Part shown: positions 9,883-19,082 of the stretch, one piece after another
Layout: every line of letters starts with the position of its first letter
Numbering within the stretch: position 1 is the stretch's first letter
Source of the DNA: Desulfobacterales bacterium
GTDB lineage: Bacteria > Desulfobacterota > Desulfobacteria > Desulfobacterales > JAIPEE01
Assembly (NCBI GenBank): GCA_021737275.1
Contig: JAIPEE010000001.1
Location: forward strand, 179,686-243,685
Direction of reading: 5' to 3'
Length of the DNA: 64,000 bases
Made by a program: the position numbers and the translations under genes
The notes under the pieces: model-generated
What the model was told of the DNA's origin: nothing
What the model saw: the letters and a program-made list of their open reading frames with translations, nothing else
Databases searched by the model: none

Positions 9883-10470
9883 ATGAAATATTTTATATCG
9901 GTTTTATTTGCATCATTTTTCTTAATCGGATTTTCCTTTATCGTTACATCAAATGGCATATGTGATATTAAAAATGGCAAAACCATATATGAGCAAAGCT
10001 GTATGGACTGCCACGGTAAAGATGGCAAGGGCGTGCTTGCCCCACCACACCTTGAAAGTGACCGGTTTAAATCTCAGGCTGGTGTTGTTGCATTAGTTGA
10101 CTATATTATGCCGGCCACAAGCCCGGATTTCTGCACGGGTACCAATGCTGAAGACGTGTCAGCATATTGTACGGAAGAATTCAAATACAAGATTCCCAAA
10201 GAGACAATTGCGGCAATCGATGCCACAGATGCAGAAGGCAGAAAACTTTTGTTTGACCAAACATGTTCCGTCTGTCATGGCGTCGACGGCAAGGGTGATC
10301 TTGCCCGTCCGATCGTCGGCAGTACTCTGTTTAAAACGGGTGAGGATGTTGTCAAATTTATTGATGGACTTATGCCGTTTCATAATCCGCGTAAATGCAA
10401 AGATGAATGTGCAGCCAATACGGCACGATATGTAATAGACAGTTTTGACCTGAAACTTTCTGATAGGTAA
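9883..10470 (+). CDS. Periplasmic dihaem c-type cytochrome
   Basis: A 195-residue protein with a Sec signal peptide (hydrophobic residues 3-24) and two c-haem sites: 'CMDCH' near residue 43 and 'CSVCH' near residue 127. Each is followed by G-x-D-G-K-G as in class I cytochromes c, so it looks like two tandem mono-haem domains. It lies 42 bases after the amine oxidase and 17 bases before the Rieske gene. The likely role is electron transfer between the exported oxidase, the bc-type complex and further carriers. Direction of flow cannot be inferred from sequence. Confidence 0.88.
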   Translation: MKYFISVLFASFFLIGFSFIVTSNGICDIKNGKTIYEQSCMDCHGKDGKGVLAPPHLESDRFKSQAGVVALVDYIMPATSPDFCTGTNAEDVSAYCTEEFKYKIPKETIAAIDATDAEGRKLLFDQTCSVCHGVDGKGDLARPIVGSTLFKTGEDVVKFIDGLMPFHNPRKCKDECAANTARYVIDSFDLKLSDR

Positions 10471-10487
10471 AAAAGGATATTTTATCC

Positions 10488-10964
10488 GTGCAGGAGAATG
10501 TAGACAATACTAAGAAAAGCGGTATTACAAGACGCTTCTTTATGGGCTGGGGGCTTGCTATCGTTATTGGAATGGCATCCCTTGCCTTCTTCCTGTTGAC
10601 TGTATTAAGAATGCCGTTTCCTTTTCTTCTGCCCGGCAAATCCGGCCGTTTTAAAATTGGCACCATGGCTGACTTGCCGCCTGGAAGAACTAAATATTTT
10701 GAAGATGACCAGGTCTACGTATTCTCTGATCAGGACGGTATTTTTGCAATATCTGCAGTTTGTACTCACCTGGGATGTATCGTCAGTAAAGATGATAACG
10801 GATTTGTATGTCCCTGCCACGGATCCCGATATAATCTTGAAGGGAAACTTGAGAAGGGGCCGGCGCCCAAAGATTTACCCTGGTATAGCGTATCAAGGCT
10901 ACCGAATGGTCAACTAATAGTTGATAAGAAAAAATCTGTTAAACCGGGCGTCAAATTTATCTGA
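10488..10964 (+). CDS. Rieske [2Fe-2S] subunit of a cytochrome bc-type complex
   Basis: A 158-residue protein with a twin-arginine N-terminal segment ('[10 protein letters not shown]'), one membrane anchor (about residues 20-45) and both Rieske cluster motifs: 'CTHLGC' near residue 86 and 'CPCHGS' near residue 105, supplying two Cys and two His plus the disulfide cysteines. It begins at GTG 10488, preceded by AAAAGGA; no ATG lies between this and the Tat motif. The C-terminal '[10 protein letters not shown]' matches b6f/menaquinol-type Rieske proteins. With the following cytochrome b it should form a quinol:cytochrome c oxidoreductase-like complex. Confidence 0.92.
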   Translation: MQENVDNTKKSGITRRFFMGWGLAIVIGMASLAFFLLTVLRMPFPFLLPGKSGRFKIGTMADLPPGRTKYFEDDQVYVFSDQDGIFAISAVCTHLGCIVSKDDNGFVCPCHGSRYNLEGKLEKGPAPKDLPWYSVSRLPNGQLIVDKKKSVKPGVKFI

Positions 10965-10990
10965 TCGCACTTGAGGAAATTTTTCAGACC

Positions 10991-12544
10991 ATGCGAAAAG
11001 CGGATTTAGAAGAAACGCCGGAAGGCGCTATTAAACGTTCACTTGTTAATTTAGCAAGATTGCCACGGCATCTGAAATCCTCTGTTATGCGTCATGGTGC
11101 CAAAGATGCCGGCCGGCTAAAATCGCAACTTATCTTAAGCAGTATCTTTTTACACATTCATTCCATCAAAACGCACCGCTTCTCCCTGCGCTGGAACTAT
11201 ACATTCGGGCTGGGGATCATGTGTATCGGGTTGTTTGCTATTTTATCCCTGTCCGGTTTTCTTTTGATGATTTATTATAAACCGGATACAGCTCAAGCCT
11301 ATTCTTCCATCAAAGATTTGATTTACGTTATTCCCTCAGGGCGCCTTGTGAGGAATATCCATCGATGGGCGGCTCACCTGATGGTAATTGCCTCTTTTCT
11401 TCATATGGCCCGGGTTTTTTATACCGGTGCCTATAAACGGGGGCGTGAGTTCAACTGGAACATCGGACTTGCTTTGTTCGTGCTGACACTTGGCCTCAGC
11501 TTTACAGGATATCTGCTGCCCTGGGACCAATTGGCCTATTGGGCCACAACTATTGGTGTCAATATCGCCGCCTCACCAACGGAACTGACGGATGCGCTGA
11601 ATATTACCGGTTTTTTTGATATTGGCACGAAGTTAAAGCACCTTCTGCTGGGTGCAGATCAGATTGCAAATGACGCACTTATTCGATTTTACTTCCTGCA
11701 CTGCATTTTACTTCCTTTTTTCATGACGTTGTTTGTTGCAATTCACATCTGGCGTATCAGAAAAAACGGCGGACTTTCCCGCCCGGATTGTATTGATGAG
11801 GAATGGCTGAAAGGAACACCTGAAAACAACAAGGTAAATAACGCAACTAAATCAGGATTGTTCCAACATACGGATGATTCTGTAAAGACTAAAAGGAGTG
11901 ACGCTGAAAACCTGGTGCATAGCATTCCTCATGCTTTTCTCAAAGAATTTGTCGCAGTCGTATTTATTTTAGCCATTACGGTAGCCCTTTCCTCTCTTTT
12001 TGATGCACCCTTGAAAGAACCGGCCAACCTCTTTATTCCGGAAAATCCTGCCAAGGCACCCTGGTACTTAGTTGGAATTCAGGAACTTGTCAGCTATTCT
12101 GCTTTTATGGGTGGTATCGGTATCCCGATAATCGGGCTGTTTGTTTTGGCCCTTATTCCTTATATCGACAGAGATAAGGGCGCTATCGGGATATGGTTTG
12201 AGAATAAAACAGGCATTCGGGTTACAAAATTATCTGCATGCTACGCATTGATTTGCTGCGTCACAATGCTGGCATTTACAATTGTATTCGGCTGGCTCAG
12301 AGCATGGTTTCCGGATATTCCCCAATTCCTCATTATTCTGATCAATCCGGGCACCATACTGGTTCTGATGTTTGCCGCATGGTCATTATTTGTATTACAA
12401 AGATACGATTCGATCAGAATGGGTGCTATGGCACTTTTTACATGTTTTTTTATTGCGGTGATTATTTTAACATATTTTGCTTCGGTTCACCGTGGTCCGA
12501 ATTGGGATTTTTACTGGTGGCCCTCATTATGGGCAAACCATTAA
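10991..12544 (+). CDS. Cytochrome b subunit (b6 and subunit IV-like halves fused) of a bc-type complex
   Basis: A 517-residue membrane protein. After a roughly 65-residue N-terminal extension, the b6-like half carries four haem-ligand histidines: 'NIHRW' and 'FLHMARV' with 13 residues between the ligands, and 'FLHCILLP' and 'AIHIWRIRKNGG' with 14 between. The latter spacing is that of b6-type rather than mitochondrial cytochrome b. A charged linker leads to a subunit IV-like C-terminal half. The Qo-site PEWY motif reads 'APWY' here. Quinol oxidation or quinone reduction at the inner membrane is expected. The gene sits 26 bases after the Rieske gene and 13 bases before the pentaheme cytochrome. 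Confidence 0.9.
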   Translation: MRKADLEETPEGAIKRSLVNLARLPRHLKSSVMRHGAKDAGRLKSQLILSSIFLHIHSIKTHRFSLRWNYTFGLGIMCIGLFAILSLSGFLLMIYYKPDTAQAYSSIKDLIYVIPSGRLVRNIHRWAAHLMVIASFLHMARVFYTGAYKRGREFNWNIGLALFVLTLGLSFTGYLLPWDQLAYWATTIGVNIAASPTELTDALNITGFFDIGTKLKHLLLGADQIANDALIRFYFLHCILLPFFMTLFVAIHIWRIRKNGGLSRPDCIDEEWLKGTPENNKVNNATKSGLFQHTDDSVKTKRSDAENLVHSIPHAFLKEFVAVVFILAITVALSSLFDAPLKEPANLFIPENPAKAPWYLVGIQELVSYSAFMGGIGIPIIGLFVLALIPYIDRDKGAIGIWFENKTGIRVTKLSACYALICCVTMLAFTIVFGWLRAWFPDIPQFLIILINPGTILVLMFAAWSLFVLQRYDSIRMGAMALFTCFFIAVIILTYFASVHRGPNWDFYWWPSLWANH

Positions 12545-12557
12545 CAGATATTATTTT

Positions 12558-13811
12558 ATGAAAATATTATTATATATATCATCCATAATAATTATTATAT
12601 TTTCCGGTCTATATCTGTATCAGGAGAATATTGCGCCTGAATGGCGATCGCATCAGCTTACCTATATAGATATGCTTGAGGAGAAAAGCGATCCGGAAAC
12701 CATTCAGGCATCTTATTCTTTTCCCGTAAAACTCCGACAGATATATCTTCCGGAGATGAATCGTGTGGATCGCTGTGTTTCATGCCACGTTACGATGGAG
12801 GACCCCCGTTTTGAAAAAGAAGAAAATCCTTTGATGGCTCACCCGGGAGAATACCTGGAAAAACACGATCCGGAAAAATACGGCTGTACAATCTGTCATG
12901 ACGGACAGGGCAGAGCAGTTAACTGGAAAGATGCCGCTGCAGACGAACCTGATGTTTATTGGACTACACCGATACTCAGAAAACCATTTCTGGAGGCTAA
13001 TTGCTACCACTGCCACGTGGATTTGCTTAAGGAAACACCTTATTATAGCCTGGGAAAGCAATATTTTGAAACCGGAGGATGTCTCGGATGTCATAAACGT
13101 GACGGTAAAGGCGGTTACCTGGGACCGGAACTGAGGGGCCTCGGTGACGCCAGTTCTTATATTAAATTTCCAGTTAAGGATTTTAATCAAAACACGTTTA
13201 CTCAGCTTAACTATAATCGAAACCTGGCATACATTTTTGAATCTGTTCGTTTTCCCGGTGCACAACCTGAAGAGACACTCATGTTTGATTTTAAATTTTC
13301 CGATGAAGATGCCAGGGCAATCACGGTGTATATAAAAAGTCTGACCGCGTATCCTGACGGGACGCAAAGGTTGTCTCAAAAACCTGTATCCGCTCTGCCG
13401 TTTATTAAAAAAGGCCAGGAGACGTTCCACCTTTACTGCACGGCCTGCCATGGGAAAAAAGGCAAAGGCGGTGTGAAAAATCCCAATTATGCCAAAGATT
13501 ATATTCCAAAATTAAATACGTTATCTGAAATTATGTTTCTATATAAAGTAGAAGACAGGAATGCTGTGATTTCAACGCTTGAGACATTCGGAGACCTTTT
13601 GGACGCGGATCCAAAACCGGATTTTCGCGGATTTTTCAAGGCCATTGCAAAATACATGTCCGTAAAAAGTATTATTTTAAATGGCCATATTGTTGAGAAG
13701 AAAGATTCTGATGGCCCAACACCAATCAATATGCCGACATGGGAAAAAAGTTTATCTGATGATGAAGTGTTTTCTGTAATTGCTTATCTTATTTCACTAT
13801 ACGACCAATAA
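12558..13811 (+). CDS. Membrane-anchored pentaheme c-type cytochrome
   Basis: A 417-residue protein with a single N-terminal hydrophobic helix (residues 1-20) and five CxxCH haem sites: CVSCH, CTICH, CYHCH, CLGCH and, near residue 295, CTACH followed by GKKGKGG as in class I cytochromes. The first half looks like a multihaem module; the second resembles cytochrome c domains. I start at ATG 12558 rather than the upstream in-frame ATG within the cytochrome b gene, because the anchor begins exactly there. It is probably the c-type electron exit or entry subunit of the bc-type complex. 'IAPEWRSHQ' just after the helix is typical of cytochromes linked to such complexes in anaerobes. Confidence 0.85.
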   Translation: MKILLYISSIIIIIFSGLYLYQENIAPEWRSHQLTYIDMLEEKSDPETIQASYSFPVKLRQIYLPEMNRVDRCVSCHVTMEDPRFEKEENPLMAHPGEYLEKHDPEKYGCTICHDGQGRAVNWKDAAADEPDVYWTTPILRKPFLEANCYHCHVDLLKETPYYSLGKQYFETGGCLGCHKRDGKGGYLGPELRGLGDASSYIKFPVKDFNQNTFTQLNYNRNLAYIFESVRFPGAQPEETLMFDFKFSDEDARAITVYIKSLTAYPDGTQRLSQKPVSALPFIKKGQETFHLYCTACHGKKGKGGVKNPNYAKDYIPKLNTLSEIMFLYKVEDRNAVISTLETFGDLLDADPKPDFRGFFKAIAKYMSVKSIILNGHIVEKKDSDGPTPINMPTWEKSLSDDEVFSVIAYLISLYDQ

Positions 13812-13848
13812 ATTCTATCATCTAAATCGACCATAAGGAGGAGACAGT

Positions 13849-15213
13849 ATGAAGAAGGCAGCCTCTCACGATTCAGTAAATATTTCCCGGCGTATATTGC
13901 TGAAAGGCATAGCGGCGGCTCCTTTTATTCTAAGTTCAGCCTCCACCTGGGCTTCAATCCCTGCTGAACCGGATGTTGTTATCATTGGTGCAGGTGCTGC
14001 CGGCTTAGGAGCAGCAAAAACCCTGACGGATTTGGGCATTTCCTTCATAATGATAGAAGCACAGGCCCGTACCGGCGGCCGTGCATACACAGACGAGCAT
14101 ATCTTTGGTATACCTTATGATATGGGCTGCCACTGGCTGAATTACGATGATGCGAACCCATGGTATAATTATGGAAAAAATAATGATTTTACCATTATTC
14201 CGGAGAAAAATGATCCCTATGGTCTTTTTGTCGGCAACAGGCCTGCAACTAAAATAGAAATGAAGGCATATGATAAGGAATGGGATCGATTCAGTGATCG
14301 AATTTGCAGGGCCGCGGAAGGGCGCAATCCGGATGTCAGCCCTGCGGAAGCCATGGAGATAGATAATAAATGGAAATTCCTGGTATCCTATATCCGGGGC
14401 CCACTGGGTATGGGAAAGGAGATTGATGAGTGGTCCTGTAAAGACTGGTATTGGTCAGGGTCAGAATCATTTACAACTTTTTGTAACGAAGGCTATGGCA
14501 GCATTGTTGCTCATTATAGACGCAACCTGCCGGTTGAACTGGCTACACCGGCACAGCATATTGACTGGCAGGGATCGGGTGTAAAGACAGGAACACCAAA
14601 AGGAACGATAAACAGTAAGGCCGTTATTATAACTGTTTCAACCGGTGTATTAGGCGCCGATAAAATCAAGTTTACGCCTTCACTTCCCGTTGTTAAACAG
14701 GAATCTTTTCAATACGTTTCTATGGGTACCTATAACAATGTTGCCCTTCAGTTTTCAAAAGATTTTTTTGGACTTGGACCTGATGCTTATGTTGATTATG
14801 TAAACGAAGCCGGAACCGAAGGGGGCGGCATGTTAACCAACATGGGCGGCACAAACTTATCTTATGTATACAGCGGCGGTGATCTCGGACGGGAACTTGA
14901 ACTGGCTGGATTTGAAGCAGGAGTAGAGTGGGGACTTAACGAAGTAGTAAAAGCTTACGGCAGTGATGCCGGAAAATATTTTATTAAAGGCAACTTTACA
15001 CGCTGGGGTGAACACCCCTGGACTCTTGGTTCATATGCATCAGCCAAACCCGGTTATTGGCATATGCGTGAGGAATTGCGCAAAACCGTAGCTGATAAAA
15101 TATTTTTTGCCGGCGAAGCAACGCACCCCAAACAGTGGGCAACATGTGGCGGCGGAATTTTAAGTGGTATTGACGCAGCAAATAATGTAGCAAAAACATT
15201 TGGAAAACGCTGA
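13849..15213 (+). CDS. Tat-exported flavin-containing amine oxidase, copy 2
   Basis: A 454-residue close paralogue of the oxidase at 8482; by eye about four of five residues agree along the whole length. It has a Tat-type motif ('SRRILLKGIAA'), the FAD-binding 'VIIGAGAAGLGAA' and the C-terminal 'FFAGEATHPKQWATCGGG'. A strong AAGGAGGAGA ribosome binding site precedes the ATG, 37 bases after the pentaheme cytochrome, so it closes the six-gene operon. Differences from copy 1 cluster in residues facing the substrate half ('AEGRNPDVSPAEAME', 'KAYDKEWDRFSDRICRA'), which could mean a different amine substrate, but this is inference. Confidence 0.88.
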   Translation: MKKAASHDSVNISRRILLKGIAAAPFILSSASTWASIPAEPDVVIIGAGAAGLGAAKTLTDLGISFIMIEAQARTGGRAYTDEHIFGIPYDMGCHWLNYDDANPWYNYGKNNDFTIIPEKNDPYGLFVGNRPATKIEMKAYDKEWDRFSDRICRAAEGRNPDVSPAEAMEIDNKWKFLVSYIRGPLGMGKEIDEWSCKDWYWSGSESFTTFCNEGYGSIVAHYRRNLPVELATPAQHIDWQGSGVKTGTPKGTINSKAVIITVSTGVLGADKIKFTPSLPVVKQESFQYVSMGTYNNVALQFSKDFFGLGPDAYVDYVNEAGTEGGGMLTNMGGTNLSYVYSGGDLGRELELAGFEAGVEWGLNEVVKAYGSDAGKYFIKGNFTRWGEHPWTLGSYASAKPGYWHMREELRKTVADKIFFAGEATHPKQWATCGGGILSGIDAANNVAKTFGKR

Positions 15214-15238
15214 GCTTGAAAATAATGATTATAAATTA

Positions 15239-15262
15239 TCAGGCAAAAACCACCTGACTTTT
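15239..15262 (+). terminator. Weak terminator-like hairpin after amine oxidase copy 2
   Basis: TCAGG (15239-15243) and CCTGA (15253-15257) pair around a 9-base loop and are followed by CTTTT. The stem has only 5 bp, so this is a tentative end of the amine oxidase/cytochrome operon, located in the convergent gap before SBP2. Confidence 0.3.
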
Positions 15263-15331
15263 ACATGGCCCAAAAGGATCAGGCTTTTAAAAATTGACTC
15301 AACCCTCAGCGTTTAAATAATATAAACCGTG

Positions 15332-16984
15332 TTATTTCGCATGCACATTAAAAAATGACCATGGATTAATCCAGTTGGCGGCACCACCCATATACCGCGT
15401 TTCAAATCCCTGCAGTTTATCTGTTCTGACCGGACTCAGATGGTTTGGCCGAACCAGAACATAATGCGGAAGGTCCCGAAGCATAATATCCTGAAGTTGC
15501 CCAACCAGTTCTTTCCGTTTTTCAATATCATCTTCACTATAAAGGTCATCCATAAGAGCATCGGTTTCAGGATTATTATAATAGGCCGTATTATAGCCCT
15601 CTCCCCCCCCGTCTATGCTGCGTATAAACTCCCATATCCAGTCAGCGTAAGGACCGGGCTCCTCTCCGGCTAATGCGATATCAAATGAATTACCGGCAGG
15701 ATAGTAATAAAGGTCATAATAGGTCTCAAGATCAGTTGTATCAATGACCATCTCTATACCGATCGGTTTCATCATTTCTCTTATCAGCAAAGCCATTTTC
15801 ATGTACTCGGCCGATTCTGATATGGTCATGAGTTTGAATCGTAGTTTTTCGCCGGATTTGGGGTCGTTTCTGATACCATCGCCATCCGGATCTTCATAGC
15901 CCGCTTCCTGAAGCATTTTTATGGAATTTTCAGGATTATAGTCATATACCAGCTTACTTGGGGTATATTCAGCTAATTCCGGATATACAAACGTATTTTG
16001 AGCCGTTGCATGCCCGAAATATACCATTTGTATAATTTTATCTTTATTAATACCGTGGGCAATGGCCTTTCGAACCGTGACATCCCTGAGCGGGCCATCC
16101 GGATGAAGATTGAATGTCATCCAGTCAAGCCCGATGCCCTGTGTTTCGATCACTTCTATGTCCGGGTTTTTTTCTAAGAAGGGTTTAGCCATATATGAAA
16201 TGCCGTAATACCCAAGCATATCAATAGCACCCTGCCTGAGCGCCATATTTTGTGCATCGGGGCTACCGTAGCACTTAAATACAATTGAATCTGCGCGAGG
16301 ACTATCATCCCAGTAATCTTCAAATTTTTCAAAAATAATATAGAGGTTGGCTTTAAAATCCTTCAGTTTGAATGGGCCCGAACCAATCGCATTTTTATTT
16401 TTGAATTTCTCCATATCATATTTATGACGCTTCCAGAGGTGCATGGGCAGAATCGGATAAAAATTAAAGGGCGGGTATTTGCTCCCGAGCTTCTTATTCA
16501 ATTCGAACTCAACCGTATGGTCGTCAATAATTGCCAGAGAGCCTTCCTTCCAGTCACAATCCCAGTAATCCCAAATCGGATCCGTATGTTTCAGGTGCTG
16601 CCATGTAAAGACAGCATCTTTAAGTGTGACCGGTTTACCGTCATGCCATTTCATTCCATCTCTGAGCTTCATGCGCCATTTAAGACGGTTATCCGTTTCA
16701 AACGCTACAAATGCCCTCGGCACAAAGTCATATTCCGGCCCGGGCCCGAACAGCCATACCTGATCATAAAGCAACTGCCAGAACATACAGCCCATTGTAG
16801 TATAATGCCAGTTGTTGGTAATCCCCAGAGATTCGATCATTTCGGACTGGGACCAGCCAACTTGAAGTTTTCCGCCGGCAAACGCAGTTGGTAAAATCTG
16901 AACCGGTAGTAGAATCAAAATTATGCCGGCAATGCCGGTTTTTATAATTTTAACAATTTTATCGTTTTCATAATTTCTGATCAT
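15332..16984 (-). CDS. Family 5 ABC-type extracellular solute-binding protein (SBP2)
   Basis: A 550-residue SBP_bac_5 protein with an N-terminal Sec signal peptide ending near 'PTAFA', then a mature N-terminus GGKLQVGW. Signatures include 'GMKWHDGKPVTLKDAVFTW' and 'VRKAIAHGINKDKI'. It aligns along its full length with SBP1, with about half of residues shared by eye in the core. No permease or ATPase is adjacent, so it too is an orphan. It converges on amine oxidase copy 2, mirroring SBP1 at the other end of the operon. Its start lies only 5 bases after the stop of a decayed MttB fragment, so its leader overlaps that scar. Confidence 0.9.
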   Translation of the reverse strand: MIRNYENDKIVKIIKTGIAGIILILLPVQILPTAFAGGKLQVGWSQSEMIESLGITNNWHYTTMGCMFWQLLYDQVWLFGPGPEYDFVPRAFVAFETDNRLKWRMKLRDGMKWHDGKPVTLKDAVFTWQHLKHTDPIWDYWDCDWKEGSLAIIDDHTVEFELNKKLGSKYPPFNFYPILPMHLWKRHKYDMEKFKNKNAIGSGPFKLKDFKANLYIIFEKFEDYWDDSPRADSIVFKCYGSPDAQNMALRQGAIDMLGYYGISYMAKPFLEKNPDIEVIETQGIGLDWMTFNLHPDGPLRDVTVRKAIAHGINKDKIIQMVYFGHATAQNTFVYPELAEYTPSKLVYDYNPENSIKMLQEAGYEDPDGDGIRNDPKSGEKLRFKLMTISESAEYMKMALLIREMMKPIGIEMVIDTTDLETYYDLYYYPAGNSFDIALAGEEPGPYADWIWEFIRSIDGGGEGYNTAYYNNPETDALMDDLYSEDDIEKRKELVGQLQDIMLRDLPHYVLVRPNHLSPVRTDKLQGFETRYMGGAANWINPWSFFNVHAK

Positions 16985-16989
16985 TTTTT

Positions 16990-17358
16990 CTAAAAAACCT
17001 TTCTACCAATGCTGGTTTCAGACATGTCAATACCGTCTTTTATTCGCTTGCAATATTCAGCGATTTCATTATCCACAACGATCTGATCCAGGCAGAGCAT
17101 ACCACTTGTATCAAGCGCACCCGGTCCCTGAATCAGATCAATGCCGCTCATTACCAATGGCAGTGTTGTAATCAGTTTTTCCAAAAGGCATCACCTACAT
17201 CCTTTATTGTACCATAGCGTCTTTCACCGGTATGAAAGTCGCGAACAAAGACTCCGCCAAGATCAAGTACATAACCTGTCTGGGAAGTAGGAAGCCGTAC
17301 ATCAAATGCGGGATTTCTTGCGCCCATGATAAATGATTTGGGTGCTGTTTTCCAGCCC
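16990..17358 (-). pseudogene. Remnant of an MttB-family (trimethylamine-type) methyltransferase
   Basis: Two pieces in different frames resemble MttB-family corrinoid methyltransferases. From about 17358 to 17172 one frame gives 'APKSFIMGARNPAFDV' and 'GYVLDLGGVFVRDFHTGE', typical of the N-terminal third, ending at TGA 17174-17172. From 17184 to 16990 another frame gives 'SGIDLIQGPGALDTSGML' and 'DQIVVDNEIAEYCKRIKDG', typical of the C-terminal third. The middle (several hundred residues in a normal protein of about 480) is missing, and both outer ends are truncated. The 90 bases between this and the saccharopine-dehydrogenase-like gene hold no recognisable coding sequence. It indicates that methylated-amine metabolism was once encoded here. 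Confidence 0.75.
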
Positions 17359-17451
17359 TGATCTCAATTTGGATCACAAAGTTTGAGACTGAGGGTACAG
17401 CGGGTCCAATTATGATCAGAGCCGGAGGCAAGGCTGAAATCTATTTAAAGC

Positions 17452-18684
17452 TTAAGCCATTACAGAACTAACCTGTTTATGAATAATAACGTCCCATTCC
17501 TTAATACCTTTAAAAAAGATGTCCCTTTCCTCTTTTGTTAAGGTTTCACAGGGATAAACGCCCGTGCGTTTTAGCTGTCCGCGAAGAATCATAAGTGACA
17601 ATACAGAGGCCGGAATAGATGTGATCCAGGAGACATCACTTGTTCCCGGAATAATGCTACATGCTTTTTTTATATCAGGGCTGTCCGTCCACATTTTATA
17701 GTGGATCTCCTCACCATCTTTTTTACCTTTTACATCAACAGCCAGCACCGCCTGGCTTTTAATTTTATCATTCTTTACAAGCTCAATACATTTTTTCGGT
17801 GTCAGTGTTTCAGGAAGCTGTTTACAGAAGATATCCTTTGGACTGACTTTACAGCCATTTATATCAACAGGTGTCTCATCCATCAGTTTCAAACCATCAA
17901 GAAGGAACTGCCACGTTGCACTATCCGGCTCGCCCATTTTAAAATCAACATATTTGACCGGTTTGCCGATATACTGCGGTATTGTCAGCGGCTCTTCATG
18001 AGAATGGTAATAAACCTTACCGACCCGGTTTAAGGGTTCCGGGAAAAAATATTCCTCTTCGCCGCTAAATACCGGTGCTTCTTTATATTTGCCGTTTTCC
18101 CAGTAGGGCGCAGGCTCAGAACAATCTTCCAGATATGTTTTAAACGACCACATGGCAACCGGTTCATCACACTCTACAACGCCATAGTCCTTGATGCCGA
18201 TATAATCAATCTCATCCAGTTCATCCACAGCTTCTCTTGCCATAACATTAACAAGGCCCGAGTCTCCACCGGCGAGGATATTGGCTGTCAGGCCTGCCGC
18301 TTCAAATGCTTCGGAATATTCCAACTGCTCGACCACGTATTCTTTTCCATCTTTTACAGAAAAATATTCATATGATGCCATATCAAGGTAATGGGCTTTG
18401 GCTTCAAGCGCCGCTTCAATAATCGCCCTGTTAAAATCCGGCAATGTCACATTGACAACCAGATCATAGCCGCCCTCTTTAATCATGGCGGCCATTTGAT
18501 CCTTGTCAGAGGCATCCGCCTTTATCACTTTTATTTTATCTGAACCAACATATTCAGACACTTCAGCAGCTCTTTTTATGTTGATATCGGCCAGCATAAC
18601 AACTGAAATATCGTCAGCTTTGGCCAAAACGCCACAAATAACATTTCCCTGTGCACCCGCACCAATAATGATTACTTTTTTCAT
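17452..18684 (-). CDS. Saccharopine dehydrogenase-like NAD(P)-binding protein
   Basis: A protein of about 410 residues with an N-terminal Rossmann motif 'VIIIGAGAQGNVI' and the saccharopine dehydrogenase family layout (NADP domain about 1-130, then a catalytic/dimerisation domain containing 'GGDSGLVNVMAREAVDEL'). Family members act on saccharopine, carboxynorspermidine or related opine-like secondary amines, which fits the neighbouring amine oxidases, but the substrate is not known. I use ATG 18684; an in-frame GTG three codons upstream is possible. The nearest upstream gene on this strand is the Lrp regulator, about 400 bases away. Confidence 0.82.
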   Translation of the reverse strand: MKKVIIIGAGAQGNVICGVLAKADDISVVMLADINIKRAAEVSEYVGSDKIKVIKADASDKDQMAAMIKEGGYDLVVNVTLPDFNRAIIEAALEAKAHYLDMASYEYFSVKDGKEYVVEQLEYSEAFEAAGLTANILAGGDSGLVNVMAREAVDELDEIDYIGIKDYGVVECDEPVAMWSFKTYLEDCSEPAPYWENGKYKEAPVFSGEEEYFFPEPLNRVGKVYYHSHEEPLTIPQYIGKPVKYVDFKMGEPDSATWQFLLDGLKLMDETPVDINGCKVSPKDIFCKQLPETLTPKKCIELVKNDKIKSQAVLAVDVKGKKDGEEIHYKMWTDSPDIKKACSIIPGTSDVSWITSIPASVLSLMILRGQLKRTGVYPCETLTKEERDIFFKGIKEWDVIIHKQVSSVMA

Positions 18685-19082
18685 CTTCTCCACCCTGTCA
18701 ATTTTTGTTTGATATTCCGATAAAAAATAAGTTCATTCTATTTCACTATATAATTTTATAAGCCGAATATGTCAATAAAAATATCATTATACGCATTTAA
18801 TACAATTAAAATAGTTTTATAAGTTATTATATTGCTATTTTTAATATTTTTCCACTTCAACAATATATACTGTTAACAAATAATGGGATAAAAATATATG
18901 GCGGCTAAAAACACACGGGTATATACAAGCAAAGGCCTCTACAATAAAGGCGGATAAGTGGTAATAGATCCTTTGTGGGATTTTTTTACAGCTCCGGGAA
19001 AGAGAGCAAGAATTTAAAAAGGAAGGGTTGGTTTGTTTCCGGCTTCCGATTATGTAAATATCGGAATATGTCTTTTTTAAGT
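18685..19082. other. AT-rich intergenic region between Lrp and saccharopine-dehydrogenase-like genes
   Basis: About 400 bases with no recognisable gene. A 7-bp perfect inverted repeat, TTCCGAT (19044-19050) and ATCGGAA (19060-19066), lies just beyond the Lrp stop codon and could be a weak terminator, although the T run follows only on the plus strand. The half nearest the dehydrogenase is very AT-rich and probably holds its promoter; I cannot single out one site. Confidence 0.4.

Noticed and set aside
12780..13451. A 223-codon open frame antisense to the pentaheme cytochrome
   Set aside because: The sense strand encodes five CxxCH motifs and a coherent cytochrome; the antisense product has no recognisable features.
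17172..17174. TGA inside the MttB-like remnant considered as a selenocysteine codon
   Set aside because: The homologous continuation is in another frame and corresponds to a region several hundred residues further along; this is a deletion and frameshift, not readthrough. MttB uses an amber codon for pyrrolysine, which is not seen here.
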